This document shows, in pieces, positions 7,953 to 16,827 of a DNA stretch of 64,000 nt (the first letter of the stretch is position 1; every line of letters starts with the position of its first letter). Below the pieces are notes generated by a model. It saw only the letters and a program-made list of their open reading frames with translations. It did no database searches and had not been told where the DNA came from. Made by a program: the position numbers and the translations under genes. This stretch comes from Jannaschia seohaensis. GTDB taxonomy: Bacteria > Pseudomonadota > Alphaproteobacteria > Rhodobacterales > Rhodobacteraceae. The stretch lies in contig NZ_UETC01000004.1 of assembly GCF_900116765.1 (NCBI RefSeq), positions 270,801 to 334,800 of the forward strand, read 5' to 3'.

Positions 7953-8772
7953 CGTCTCTCCCATCGCGCTACTGAGCGGCATCATCGCCCAGGGAGGGAA
8001 GGTGGCGGCAGACAGCTATCGCGACTGCGACGGCTATGGCCCCCTCGTGACTGCGGGTCTGGTCCGACGGGAGGGACTTGTTTCGTCGGTCCTATGCGAG
8101 GCGTGCGATATTGGCCACGAAGCGCCCGTCCTCTACGAAAGTGACACCTACGGCCATGTCTGCCCCGAGGCTGGTTTCGTGCCGATGGCCCGCGGCGACC
8201 TGATCGCCATCGCGCCTGATCTTGAAGTGTTGGCGACGCAGATCGCTGGTGCGCTGGGGTGCCGCGAGCGCGCACCGCGGCACATTGGCGATGGCATCTG
8301 GCATGTCGGAACCGTGCGAACCGAGGCGGCGGACGTTGGGGTCTATTTCTGCGCGCGTTTACAGACCTCTGATGACCTGCACTTGCTGGACGCGGCATTG
8401 CGCGATCAGGTGCGCAGGCGCTTCGGGCTGGTTCTGACGGCACATGGCACGCTCCAAATGCCGGGCATGACCACAGCTCCGCTCGATCAGGTGATCGGGT
8501 TCGATGGGGCGCGCGGCTGTCTGGTCGCCGACGCCGATCCGACCACGCTCGTCAATGCTCCGATTACGCGCAAAGGTGGGCGCCCGAATCTTCATGGCGA
8601 GCGCATCAGGGCGATCATCGCGGATCGCACTACGAGCAGTCAGGCTGAGGTGGGCAATAACGCGGAAGTCCGCGCGATTCTGGCCGAATACCAGCAGAAA
8701 CACCCCAACGAACCACAGCCGTCCCGTTCAACCATCCGACGCCACCTGTCTGCCGCGCGGGGTGGTTCATAA
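7945..8772 (+). CDS. Hypothetical protein of the integrative element, about 275 residues
   Basis: The start overlaps the end of the broken DUF3987 frame. Two cysteine/histidine clusters, CEACDIGHE (about residues 51-59) and YGHVCPEAG (about 69-77), suggest a small zinc-binding module near the N-terminus. The centre contains a beta-rich segment, and the last 60 residues are polar and resemble an HTH-like helical tail (NEPQPSRSTIRRHLSAARGG). I do not recognise a family. Context says accessory gene of the integrase-bearing element. Confidence 0.6.
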   Translation: MTDVSPIALLSGIIAQGGKVAADSYRDCDGYGPLVTAGLVRREGLVSSVLCEACDIGHEAPVLYESDTYGHVCPEAGFVPMARGDLIAIAPDLEVLATQIAGALGCRERAPRHIGDGIWHVGTVRTEAADVGVYFCARLQTSDDLHLLDAALRDQVRRRFGLVLTAHGTLQMPGMTTAPLDQVIGFDGARGCLVADADPTTLVNAPITRKGGRPNLHGERIRAIIADRTTSSQAEVGNNAEVRAILAEYQQKHPNEPQPSRSTIRRHLSAARGGS

Positions 8773-8853
8773 CTGGTCCATAACCGCGCCAGTGTTTTGG
8801 ACCACCTGCCGTTCGCCATCGTCCGCCCGCACTCAAACAAAGGAGTATGGGCT

Positions 8854-9069
8854 ATGGCGGACATCACCGAAATCTTGAACCAAGTGCCTCAGATCATGGC
8901 TGTTTCACCGAACGAGGCAGCTCGTCTGTGCAGTATCGGTCGCACGACGCTCTATGCTGCCCTGTCCTCGGGCGAGTTGAAGAGCGTTAAGATCGGTACG
9001 CGCCGTCTGATTACGTTGGAGGCGCTGCGCGAATGGTTGCAGCGTAACGAAACCGCTGGGGGCAAGTGA
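8854..9069 (+). CDS. Excisionase-type helix-turn-helix protein
   Basis: This 71-residue protein has the MerR/excisionase-like winged HTH seen in Xis proteins: AVSPNEAARLCSIGRTTLYA, then GELKSVKIGTRRLI and LREWLQ. The ATG at 8854 is chosen over an upstream in-frame ATG at 8797 because it follows an AAAGGAG ribosome-binding site and fits family length. It lies 8 bp upstream of a second HTH gene and about 0.6 kb upstream of the tyrosine recombinase. It would be the recombination directionality factor of the element; that role is inferred from context. Confidence 0.75.
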   Translation: MADITEILNQVPQIMAVSPNEAARLCSIGRTTLYAALSSGELKSVKIGTRRLITLEALREWLQRNETAGGK

Positions 9070-9076
9070 GGCGTAA

Positions 9077-9523
9077 ATGCCGAAGCAAGCCCGCCTGACA
9101 GGCATTAAATCGCTGCGCTGCTATACAGTGGACGAGGCGGCAGAGACGGTCGGCGTCTCTGTCCGCACCGTGCGCAACTGGATCGGGGCGGGTCTTGAGG
9201 CGATGGATGACGACCGCCCGATGCTGATCCGCGGCGATGCGCTGCAAGCTTTCATTCGGCAGCACCGCGCCCGCCGAAAGATCAAGGTCACCATGGACGA
9301 ATTCTACTGTCTTGCCTGCCGCGCGGCGCGCAAGCCCGCGGGCGGCATGGCCGACTGCACCATCCGCGAGGGGCGGGCGATGCTGACCGCGCTCTGCACC
9401 ACCTGCGAAACCGTGGTCAACAAGCCTGTGCCGGTGGGGCAGGTGCCCCTGATCGCGCGCCGCCTCGAGCTTGCAATCACGCGGCATCCGACGTCACCGG
9501 CGCCTGCTGATCATGAGGCATGA
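9077..9523 (+). CDS. HTH and zinc-ribbon-like DNA-binding protein
   Basis: The 148-residue product begins with an excisionase-like HTH (YTVDEAAETVGVSVRTVRNW, about 16-35). It then has a likely zinc ribbon formed by FYCLACR (about 76-82) and ALCTTCE (about 104-110), four cysteines in two CxxC pairs with a lone Cys between. It follows the smaller HTH gene by 7 bp and precedes the recombinase, so the three probably form one integration/excision operon. No named family is recognised. Confidence 0.65.
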   Translation: MPKQARLTGIKSLRCYTVDEAAETVGVSVRTVRNWIGAGLEAMDDDRPMLIRGDALQAFIRQHRARRKIKVTMDEFYCLACRAARKPAGGMADCTIREGRAMLTALCTTCETVVNKPVPVGQVPLIARRLELAITRHPTSPAPADHEA

Positions 9524-9634
9524 GAGCACATTAAGGTGTTGGACAGTCTCCCCCCTGTTTTTCCGCTTCGCGTCCCCCTCCATCGGCACGCTTTCCAGCA
9601 CGCCCAAATCATGCTGACGAAAGGACCTGGTACC

Positions 9635-10678
9635 ATGAAACCCGCAGCCCGCCCGCTTGAGAAGAACGAACGCGTCAAGCGTCAGTTCATGGCGTTCCGC
9701 AAACACGCCAAGCAACTGTCCGAGAAGACGCTGGACCGTGAACTAGCCGCGTTGGAGACTTTCGATGTCTGGAACGGGCGCAAGGATTTCGCGCGCTTCC
9801 ATGTCGAATGGGCCATCGGCTTCCGCGGGCATCTGGATCAGGCCAGGGGGCGCGACGGCAGACCGTTCAGCAAATCCACCACCCGCGCGATCATGGGCAC
9901 GCTACGCGAGTTCATCCTATGGCTGTCGCAGCAAGACGGATTTCGCCGCCGCATCCGCCCCGCCGATGCCGACTACTTCCGGCTGTCCCGCCGCGACGAA
10001 GCCGAGGCCCGCGCCGCTCCCGAACGCCCCGCGCCAAGCCCGACGCAGGCACGGCGCGCGCTGTCTCTAATGCCCGCGGGGACGCCGCGCGAGATGCGTG
10101 ACAAGGCAGTGGTCGCGTTGCTGATTTTGACCGGCATCCGCGTGAAGGCGCTGGTGTCGTTGCGACTCAAACATGTCGATCTGGTCGAGAAATCGGTCAT
10201 GCAGAACCCGCGCGAGGTGGCCACCAAGTTCGGCAAGCGCATCGATACCTTCTTCGCCAAGGGGTTCGATGAGGCCGAGGTCGCGCTGGCGGCATGGATG
10301 GCGCATCTAGATCAAACCGCCCTCTACGGCCCGGACGACCCGCTGTTTCCGGCCACCGCCATCGCGCCGCGCGCCAATTCCGGGTTTGCCGCCAGTGGGT
10401 TCGAGCGCCGTCCATGGAAGAGTACGGAACCCGTCCGCCAGATCGTCCGGGCGGCATTCGAGGCCGCCGGCCTTCCCAACTACGGCCCGCACGCGTTTCG
10501 ACACATGCTGGCCCGCCACGCGGCCAAGACGGCCAAGTCTGTCGCCGAACTGGTCGCCACCTCCCAAAACCTCGGCCACACCGATGTCCTGACAACCTTG
10601 CGCAGTTACGGCCAGATCAGCCGCGAACGCCAACGCGCTCTGATCACCGGTCAAGCCGAGGATGACCTGCTTGAATGA
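9635..10678 (+). CDS. Tyrosine recombinase (phage-type integrase)
   Basis: The 347-residue enzyme should catalyse site-specific integration and excision of the element. A SAM-like core-binding domain (about 15-110) is followed by the catalytic domain (about 135-340). Active-site residues are visible: R169 in LTGIRVKAL, a Lys in the ATKFGKRID hairpin (about 198-201), H286 and R289 in HAFRH, H315 in LGHTD, and the nucleophile Y325 in RSYGQ. The ATG at 9635 follows an AAAGGA ribosome-binding site; the longer frame from 9536 looks non-coding. The 3' end is duplicated imperfectly at 20520, beyond the Zorya operon. Confidence 0.88.
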   Translation: MKPAARPLEKNERVKRQFMAFRKHAKQLSEKTLDRELAALETFDVWNGRKDFARFHVEWAIGFRGHLDQARGRDGRPFSKSTTRAIMGTLREFILWLSQQDGFRRRIRPADADYFRLSRRDEAEARAAPERPAPSPTQARRALSLMPAGTPREMRDKAVVALLILTGIRVKALVSLRLKHVDLVEKSVMQNPREVATKFGKRIDTFFAKGFDEAEVALAAWMAHLDQTALYGPDDPLFPATAIAPRANSGFAASGFERRPWKSTEPVRQIVRAAFEAAGLPNYGPHAFRHMLARHAAKTAKSVAELVATSQNLGHTDVLTTLRSYGQISRERQRALITGQAEDDLLE

Positions 10679-10731
10679 TCCGTACCGGCCTAAGCAACGG
10701 ACGCCAGGCGTGGGGAAAGTGTAGGAACGTC
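10653..10731 (+). repeat. Left copy of an imperfect 79-bp direct repeat at the integrase 3' end
   Basis: This segment includes the last codons and stop of the recombinase gene. It matches 20520-20599 at roughly 80 percent identity by eye with one indel, in the same orientation. The best-conserved blocks are AAGCCGAGGATGAC, TGATCCGTACCG and ACGCCAGGCGTGGG. The pair encloses 9.8 kb holding the Zorya operon, as expected of attachment-site remnants or a segmental duplication of an integrase 3' end. Confidence 0.65.
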
Positions 10732-11109
10732 CTGCTCTGGTCTCAAAATAAGATAATAAAACAGATGTTTGAAAAATTAAGTGGCGAAAGCGAATTCCGA
10801 GTCCGAACGTTCTTCGAACTACAGGAAATTGAGAGTGAGATATCTTTCTGTCTGTGGCAGCGTGCCAGCCAGCGAGCGTGGAGGCTGTCACGATCCGAGC
10901 ACTGCCCACAGGCACATCAAGGCGGGCAAACACTTGCTGGTCTTGACGCTACTGCGCTCGGGTGCCGCACGACCAGACCAAAAGGATCGTCCAGGGGCGA
11001 CGAGCGGAAGCGACATTCCGATTCCGCGAAGGCCAACCGCATCTCGCCTCTCCTGCAAGAGCCCTCACAGATGGCCGTGACCCTCCGTGGGAAACACAGC
11101 CTTTTCGCA
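10732..11109. other. Gene-free spacer between the integrase and an IS5 scar
   Basis: Nothing recognisable is encoded. The frames are short, and the plus-strand frames starting at 10675 and 10781 look non-coding. The DNA is probably residual mobile-element sequence left of the IS5 transposase remnant. Confidence 0.45.
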
Positions 11110-11437
11110 GATGCCGCCCTTTCGCGTCCGGCACCGCGTCGGCGGTGCCGAGACCGCAATACCGCATCTAGCTGAGCCGGTCTCGCACCATCTTCCCCGT
11201 CGCCTTTAGAGTCAGCCCGTGCAGGCTCTCCAAAATGAGCATCCGGGACCTGGGCACAACGTCCATATCGAGACACCCGCCCTTCGGCGAGCGCTTGCAC
11301 CCCGCGGTGTACTCCTGGTTGGGCCGGAACATCTTGAAACCCACGGCCGCGTTCAGCGTCTCCAAGGGATCGGCCCCTTCGCAGATCTCCGCTGGCCGGT
11401 CCTCAGCGCTCCAGAACCTCGCCAGCTTCTCCATCAA
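11110..11437 (-). pseudogene. IS5-family transposase, N-terminal remnant with an amber codon
   Basis: On the minus strand the frame reads DPLETLNAAVGFKMFRP, then RMLILESLHGLTLKATGKMV and RDRLS, followed by a TAG at 11168-11170. It continues in the same frame with MRYCGLGTADAVPDA. This is the DUF772 N-terminal region of IS5-type transposases, where a Trp normally occupies the position of the stop (RDRLSWMR). The catalytic DDE part is missing. Orientation is opposite to the IS5 scar at 20 kb, and the two cover different parts of a transposase. Confidence 0.78.
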
Positions 11438-11591
11438 TCCTGCGCCCGCTGCATCTATCGGCGTTGACTCGCGGCATCTCGCCCAGGGAGATAGGTTTCC
11501 GGAACTTTTCAGCTATGTCTCTGGACTCACGACGTGAATCCCAGGCAGGCTTCGTGCAACAAGGCCACGACGCGCAGGAAGGAAGAAGGCG

Positions 11592-13634
11592 TTGGAGTTT
11601 ATTTTAGACATCGGATCGAAGATGTCAGATTTTATTTTCTGGGCATCATCTTTCCTGACCACCCCCCGGGCGCCCGGCTTGGTTTCGATCGGGATCTTGA
11701 TTTGGCTCCTGGTCTCCATTTTGGTTGTGGGTATCAGTTCTCACAGAAAACTGAATGCCCTCAAATGGCTAGGAGGTGAAATTCGGACTACGAAAAACGA
11801 GGCCGCGTTCGCCGCCCAGATTAACAAGATCAGTCAGCAGGCCAAAAAGGTCCGCACCCGAAGCGGCTACGCCCATATCACAGCCGCTTGGGACGAGTTT
11901 CGAGAGACCCTGATAGAGGATAAGAGCGCCGATCCACCGGTCTTGCGAAACAGTGTGCGCCCCTCGAGCTTCTTCAATCTTGAGGATCTTCATTTCGGCC
12001 CGGGGTTCTTCCGCTACATGCCAGGCCTGTTTGTGACGGTCGGGCTGTTCCTCACGTTTCTCGGACTGATCTCGGCGCTTCAGGTGATGGAGGGAGAACT
12101 GAAGAATGCTGAGGGAGATATGCGCGATGGCCTCAGCAATCTTCTAGGGGCGGCATCCGCCAAGTTCATCATGTCTCTGACCGGACTGCTGGCTTCTATC
12201 GTCTTCACTATCGTCCTTCGCTCGCTCACGGGGCGGGTGGATCGTCGGATCCACGCACTCTGCGCCGATCTTGAGACTCGATTGAGCTTCATCAGCCTCG
12301 AGGCGGTCGCGATGGAGCAGCTCGAGATCGCCCGCGGCCAGAAGGACAGCTTCCAGGAGATCGGTACAACACTTGTCGCCGAGCTAAACAATTCCATGCA
12401 AACGGAAATACCGCAGTCAATTTCCAGTTCCATCAGTACAGCGATGGCGCCGCTGCTCGACCAGGTCGGCAAGGCCGGCACCGACGGGGTCGGCCAAATG
12501 GTGACTGATCTGTCTTCACGCTTCTCGGAAGACATCGGTCGGACCCTTTCCGACGCAAGCGCGCAGCTTTCCGCCGCGGGAGATAAGATTGCGAGCCTAT
12601 CCGAACGCATGGACCGGAGCTCCGGCCAGATGGGACAGGAAATGGAGGCCTCCATAGGCAAACTCGCCAACGCGGCAGAGGATCTGTCTACCCGTCTTGC
12701 ATCCGCGGCTGAAACGACGGACGGAACCCTGAGCGCTGGCGCAGAGAAGCTCCTCGAAATTATGAACGAGACGCTCAAGGGAATTCGACACAACACCGCC
12801 GAAGGGACGGATGCACTGAAAGAGGCGGCTGCGGATATGCGCGCCTCCGCCGGAACGTTCCGCGAGGAGCTCGACGCCGCCGCTACCAGCGGATCCGAAG
12901 CGGTCCGCTCCCGGATGGAAACGGCCGGCGCCGAGGTCGAAGGGACGATCTCGGAGGCGGGCCGCGGGATGGCAGACTTGGTCACCCGTAGCGGGCAGGA
13001 CCTCCTGTCCGCAACGGACGAGTTCCGCGAAAAGATCCGGGCCGACCTGGTGGAGCCGATCACCGAGGTAGTGGACCAGTTCGACAAGTTGGCGGACCGG
13101 CTGAAAGACGGGTCCGGTCAGATCGCGACCGCGGCAGGTCACATCAAGTCCGGCGGAGAGACGACCCGGTCTGCGGCCGAAACTCTCATAGCTGCGTCGA
13201 GGGACCTGCATGCGGCCACAGGGCCGGTACGAAGCAGCGTGGAGCGGATCGAAACCGCGACTGATGGGCTCGCGAAGAGTACTGCGGAGGCCGCCGAGAC
13301 CGTCACCAAGTCTTCAAGGGAGACTGCGGAGAACGCCGCGCGGGTTCTGGATGCAGCAAAAGCCGCGCTGAGTGGGGAGCAGAAACTGATCGAGACCTCC
13401 CTCACGAAGTTGGGGGAGGCGCTGGACCATATGGAGCGCCAGCGTGAACAGATCGATGACATGGACGACAAGCTTGGCGTGGCGTTCACTCAGTTTGCCT
13501 CTCATGTCAGGACATCACTCGACACCTTCGCCGAGCATGTCCGCAAGATGAACGGCGAGCTGGCACCTGCGCTGGACACGATGCGAGAGATCGTTGACCA
13601 GGCTGAGAGGTTCCGTCCTGAGCAGAGGCGCTGA
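11592..13634 (+). CDS. zorA: ZorA: MotA/ExbB-like motor subunit with long helical tail (Zorya type I)
   Basis: This 680-residue inner-membrane protein has three predicted membrane helices: about 30-48, 143-165 (PGLFVTVGLFLTFLGLI, the MotA/TolQ/ExbB signature region) and 187-213 (FIMSLTGLLASIVFTIVL). A cytoplasmic tail of about 450 residues (230-680) follows; it is almost wholly helical and rich in Ala/Glu/Ser heptads. In known Zorya systems the ZorA pentamer surrounds a ZorB dimer, uses ion flow to rotate, and extends a long tail into the cytoplasm. The TTG start at 11592 is preferred because an AGGAAGG ribosome-binding site precedes it; the ATG at 11622 has none. It begins a four-gene operon with 2-bp spacing to zorB. 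Confidence 0.88.
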   Translation: MEFILDIGSKMSDFIFWASSFLTTPRAPGLVSIGILIWLLVSILVVGISSHRKLNALKWLGGEIRTTKNEAAFAAQINKISQQAKKVRTRSGYAHITAAWDEFRETLIEDKSADPPVLRNSVRPSSFFNLEDLHFGPGFFRYMPGLFVTVGLFLTFLGLISALQVMEGELKNAEGDMRDGLSNLLGAASAKFIMSLTGLLASIVFTIVLRSLTGRVDRRIHALCADLETRLSFISLEAVAMEQLEIARGQKDSFQEIGTTLVAELNNSMQTEIPQSISSSISTAMAPLLDQVGKAGTDGVGQMVTDLSSRFSEDIGRTLSDASAQLSAAGDKIASLSERMDRSSGQMGQEMEASIGKLANAAEDLSTRLASAAETTDGTLSAGAEKLLEIMNETLKGIRHNTAEGTDALKEAAADMRASAGTFREELDAAATSGSEAVRSRMETAGAEVEGTISEAGRGMADLVTRSGQDLLSATDEFREKIRADLVEPITEVVDQFDKLADRLKDGSGQIATAAGHIKSGGETTRSAAETLIAASRDLHAATGPVRSSVERIETATDGLAKSTAEAAETVTKSSRETAENAARVLDAAKAALSGEQKLIETSLTKLGEALDHMERQREQIDDMDDKLGVAFTQFASHVRTSLDTFAEHVRKMNGELAPALDTMREIVDQAERFRPEQRR

Positions 13635-13636
13635 GC

Positions 13637-14608
13637 ATGCGCAGGCTAGAGCGGAACCGGGCACGCACGGAGGAGGAGGAATCCGTTTTTGTCACGATGA
13701 CGGACATGACGATCAGCTTCCTCCTGATCATCATGATCCTGCTCGCCTTCTTCGCGACCCTGATTAACGACGAGGAGTTCGCACTTCCGGAAGTGTGCGA
13801 GAACATTCGCGATCAAGATGTAAGTCAGGATTTTTCCGCTGAAATTGTGGGCGACTGCATCGAAGAACTGGTTGACCAAGTAAAATCACTAGAGGCGAGA
13901 TTGGCTCAGGCTTCTCGGGAAAATGAAGACCTAAGGGAAGAGCTAGGACAGTTAAAGAACGAGCAGTTACCGATAGCCAACCGGCTGGAAACTTACATGT
14001 CCCAGTCCACGGAACAACGACGCGAGTTTCTCGACAAACTCCGAGAAGGGCTGCTGGTCGAGTTTCCGGAGCTTCAGGTCGTAGTCAGCCCGGAACAGGA
14101 CGCGCTCCGGTTCCAGGGGGAAGGTCTGTTCCGCAGCGGATCAAGCCGCCTTGAGCCACGTCAACGCGAAATCGTGGAAACCTTGGGTCGGCTCCTGGAC
14201 GAGACCCTTGTCTGCTTTACCCTCGGGGAAAGGGCGGAGCGTGGGCCGGATTGTAAGAGCGGAAACGCCCTAATCGAGGCGGTCCAGATCGAGGGGCATA
14301 CCGATAGCGATGGAACCGATCTTAACAATCTGCGCCTGTCAACCGAACGTGCAAACGCGACCCTGCTCGTGATGCTTGATGAAGACCGGTCTATTCTCGA
14401 ACATCAGAACCTGCGGGGGCAGCCGGTCATGTCCGTCTCCGGCTACGGGGAGATGCGGCCGATTGAAAAGAACGATACGATCGAAAGGAAGGCCGCGAAC
14501 CGACGGATCGATCTCCGGATCATTATGTACGCCCCCAGTAAAGTTATGGATGTGGAAGAGGTCGAGCGCCGGCTCGATGCGCTGCGCGATGCAGGGGAAG
14601 CGCAATGA
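13637..14608 (+). CDS. zorB: ZorB: MotB/OmpA-like stator subunit (Zorya type I)
   Basis: This 323-residue protein has one membrane helix (about 24-43) carrying an Asp, D23 in VTMTDMTISFLL, at its cytoplasmic edge, which is the ion-binding residue position of MotB/ZorB. A periplasmic coiled coil (about 76-140) leads to an OmpA-like peptidoglycan-binding domain (about 150-297) with IEGHTDSDGTDLNNLRLS and a C-terminal AANRRIDLRI. Four periplasmic cysteines (C54, C74, C193, C206) could form disulfides. As I recall, E. coli ZorB is about 246 residues, so the coiled-coil insert makes this one long. It anchors the ZorA motor to the cell wall; the stop overlaps zorC by 4 bp. Confidence 0.88.
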   Translation: MRRLERNRARTEEEESVFVTMTDMTISFLLIIMILLAFFATLINDEEFALPEVCENIRDQDVSQDFSAEIVGDCIEELVDQVKSLEARLAQASRENEDLREELGQLKNEQLPIANRLETYMSQSTEQRREFLDKLREGLLVEFPELQVVVSPEQDALRFQGEGLFRSGSSRLEPRQREIVETLGRLLDETLVCFTLGERAERGPDCKSGNALIEAVQIEGHTDSDGTDLNNLRLSTERANATLLVMLDEDRSILEHQNLRGQPVMSVSGYGEMRPIEKNDTIERKAANRRIDLRIIMYAPSKVMDVEEVERRLDALRDAGEAQ

Positions 14609-16827
14609 GTCTCTTTGATGCGCTTGAAAATGCGGGGCGGCTCTCGCCCCAAGCAGTTCCGGAGATTCGGTATTTGCGAGCGGCCGCTGACCGGGTGCGG
14701 GAACGCTGGCCAGACGTTCAGGTGGCCAGAACTGAGAAGGAGCGCGAGGCGCTGGCCCAAAGGCTCCGGGATCGTGTTGAAAGTGGCGATTGGGAGGGCA
14801 CCCGCCTCTCCTTCGTAGTCGCCGCGGCGTCGGCCGTTTTCGATGCGGAACGGCGGGAGCGTCCCGACCTAGCTCGGACGCGAGACTTTCTCTACGCTGA
14901 GGTCGCCGCATCAACATCCGAGACTTTCTTGTCCGGGTTGCTGCGCACTTATCTCGACAGCTACGCCCCCGAGGGTGCGCACACGACCGCGCTGGCGACC
15001 GCACTCGTCACGGCGGCGCCACGGATGAGCGCAACCGGCCGTCTCCTTCTAGACGCTGTCCCGGAACTCATGGATCCCGTGTCAGGTCCGGATCGGCTCG
15101 CGGCCCGGATGTCGAAGATGTCTGACCCTTACACGGAACTCCTCCGTCTCGGGGTTCGCAACCCGCATGGCGGCGGGTTCATGGATCTGGCCCACCTGTC
15201 CCTGACCTCTCTCGTCCGGCCGCATTTGTCCGAGCGGAACCTGATCGACTGGTATATCAAGTGGCTACGGCCACCGGGCAAGTCGGCGGGCCTCAACACC
15301 GGGGCAGAACAGTCGATAGAAGCCTTGATTGATCCCTGGTTGGAAAAAGCTCCTGCAGACGAGCTCAGGTCGTACCTCGTGGAAGCCCTGATCGAGCTCT
15401 ACGGGGACCCGCGGATCAAATCCGGGGGGGTATGGGGCGCCATTGGCGAGCGCTACATGGCAGTCGTGCACCGCTGGCTGACACGGGAAGATATGCGCTT
15501 CTTCACCGGGGTTGTGGACGCGACCCAGAAAGACCCCATGTGGCCACCGCGCCGGGACTTCTGGCTGAAGCTCTATGATGAGGGCAAGATTGACGCGGCC
15601 TGGGCGGCCTTGTCCTCTCAGGCTTTCGAGTATACCCGCCAGCACCTCATGCGTCAGGATGCGAAGAACGCCTATACCCGGGTCGGGTATCAGCAGGCGC
15701 GCCAGAACACGTCCCTCCTGATCATGAAAATCGGTAATAAGATAATGGTGGACGGGTGTCACAGCTACCGGACGCACGTGTTCGACATCGGGGACCCCAT
15801 GGCTCCGAAGCTGTTCGAGGAAGGGTATGATTGTGATCAGATCATGCGCGCCTCTGACCGTAGGGCTAGAGGTGCCTCAAAATCACACAGCAGCATCCCC
15901 TCCTGGAGCCGCTGGGTCAGGGACATGATGAACGCGGATGTTCCATGGTCGCAACAGACCCGGGCGTATACAAAAGTGTTTCGCCCGCGTCCGCCGAAAC
16001 GCAGATATGCACCACCACGGCAGCCCGTAACAGGGCGCTACACTGATCTGCAGCCAGCTGTACGCACTTTTGGCGCCGCAAACACCGATCAAGACCTGTT
16101 CAGTTCGACAGGTGCGACACGAGCATCTTCTGGTAATGGACTTATCAGTCCCGTCCGTCGAGCTGCCTCACCTCCCGCAAGTGTTGCTGCCGCAAGGCGC
16201 GTTCATCCTGATCCCTTGGGGCTAGTGAAACCCACCTCCGGTGATGCGTCCTCATTGAAACAGACCCGGTTCGCCAGCCATATGGACCGGATGATCGCTT
16301 ACGGTCCTGCGGCCGCCGCCGCGGTCCTCGCATATCTCGAGGCACCGGAGAAAGGCAGGACCCGACCAGCCCTATCGCCGAAGTCTCGAGAAGGCTTGGC
16401 ATGGGTTCGGGCGGTAAAGGGCGACCCTCCACTTCGTTTGAGAAACGCGCTGGAGTATCTGCTTCTCAACCTGAAAACGAGCGGTGTGGATCTAGATGAC
16501 CTATTCGCGTCAGCCGGTGATCCCCCTGAAGTAACGGATCAATCCGCTCGGCACGCGACCATTCCGCGAGAATCGTCGGATTCTAGCGAGCAGAAATTTC
16601 CACCGCTCCCAGATCATACCGATGGGCGCCTGGACCTGCTCCGGAAAAATGCCGATGCACTGGAGGACCTCGGGATGTGGCAGAGCACGTTCGAAGAGCG
16701 CAAGGAGTTGGCCATTGCGATAAAGCGGCTTCGATCGCAAAGCCCACATTTGCGAGCGGATCAACGCGCGAAACTCTATGCGCTCTACGAGAAGCTGCGC
16801 CTTGGCGGAAAGCGCGGACGAAAATGA
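14605..16827 (+). CDS. zorC: ZorC: EH-signature-domain protein (Zorya type I), extended C-terminus
   Basis: This 740-residue cytoplasmic protein matches ZorC in position, helical character and the EH-signature region at about 310-440. That region includes MWPPRRDFWLKLYDEGKIDAAW, split around 312-333, SLLIMKIGNKIMV (370-382) and H428 in HSSIPSWSRWV. At the place where the signature glutamate is expected I read D383 (MVDGC), about 45 residues before H428. A proline/arginine-rich linker (about 460-545) joins a further C-terminal domain (about 565-740), which makes the protein clearly longer than the roughly 560-residue E. coli ZorC I recall. ZorC and ZorD are the cytosolic effectors recruited on infection; ZorC is reported to bind DNA. 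Confidence 0.82.
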   Translation: MSLFDALENAGRLSPQAVPEIRYLRAAADRVRERWPDVQVARTEKEREALAQRLRDRVESGDWEGTRLSFVVAAASAVFDAERRERPDLARTRDFLYAEVAASTSETFLSGLLRTYLDSYAPEGAHTTALATALVTAAPRMSATGRLLLDAVPELMDPVSGPDRLAARMSKMSDPYTELLRLGVRNPHGGGFMDLAHLSLTSLVRPHLSERNLIDWYIKWLRPPGKSAGLNTGAEQSIEALIDPWLEKAPADELRSYLVEALIELYGDPRIKSGGVWGAIGERYMAVVHRWLTREDMRFFTGVVDATQKDPMWPPRRDFWLKLYDEGKIDAAWAALSSQAFEYTRQHLMRQDAKNAYTRVGYQQARQNTSLLIMKIGNKIMVDGCHSYRTHVFDIGDPMAPKLFEEGYDCDQIMRASDRRARGASKSHSSIPSWSRWVRDMMNADVPWSQQTRAYTKVFRPRPPKRRYAPPRQPVTGRYTDLQPAVRTFGAANTDQDLFSSTGATRASSGNGLISPVRRAASPPASVAAARRVHPDPLGLVKPTSGDASSLKQTRFASHMDRMIAYGPAAAAAVLAYLEAPEKGRTRPALSPKSREGLAWVRAVKGDPPLRLRNALEYLLLNLKTSGVDLDDLFASAGDPPEVTDQSARHATIPRESSDSSEQKFPPLPDHTDGRLDLLRKNADALEDLGMWQSTFEERKELAIAIKRLRSQSPHLRADQRAKLYALYEKLRLGGKRGRK

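Noticed and set aside
12080..13087. 335-codon minus-strand frame rich in Ser/Ala inside zorA
   Set aside because: It mirrors the repetitive Ala/Glu codons of the ZorA helical tail. It is a shadow, not a gene.
11592..14608. zorA-zorB as a flagellar MotAB or ExbBD/TolQR pair
   Set aside because: The ZorA tail of about 450 residues, the OmpA-like ZorB and the linked EH-signature and SNF2 genes fit Zorya, and no flagellar or TonB/Tol genes are near.
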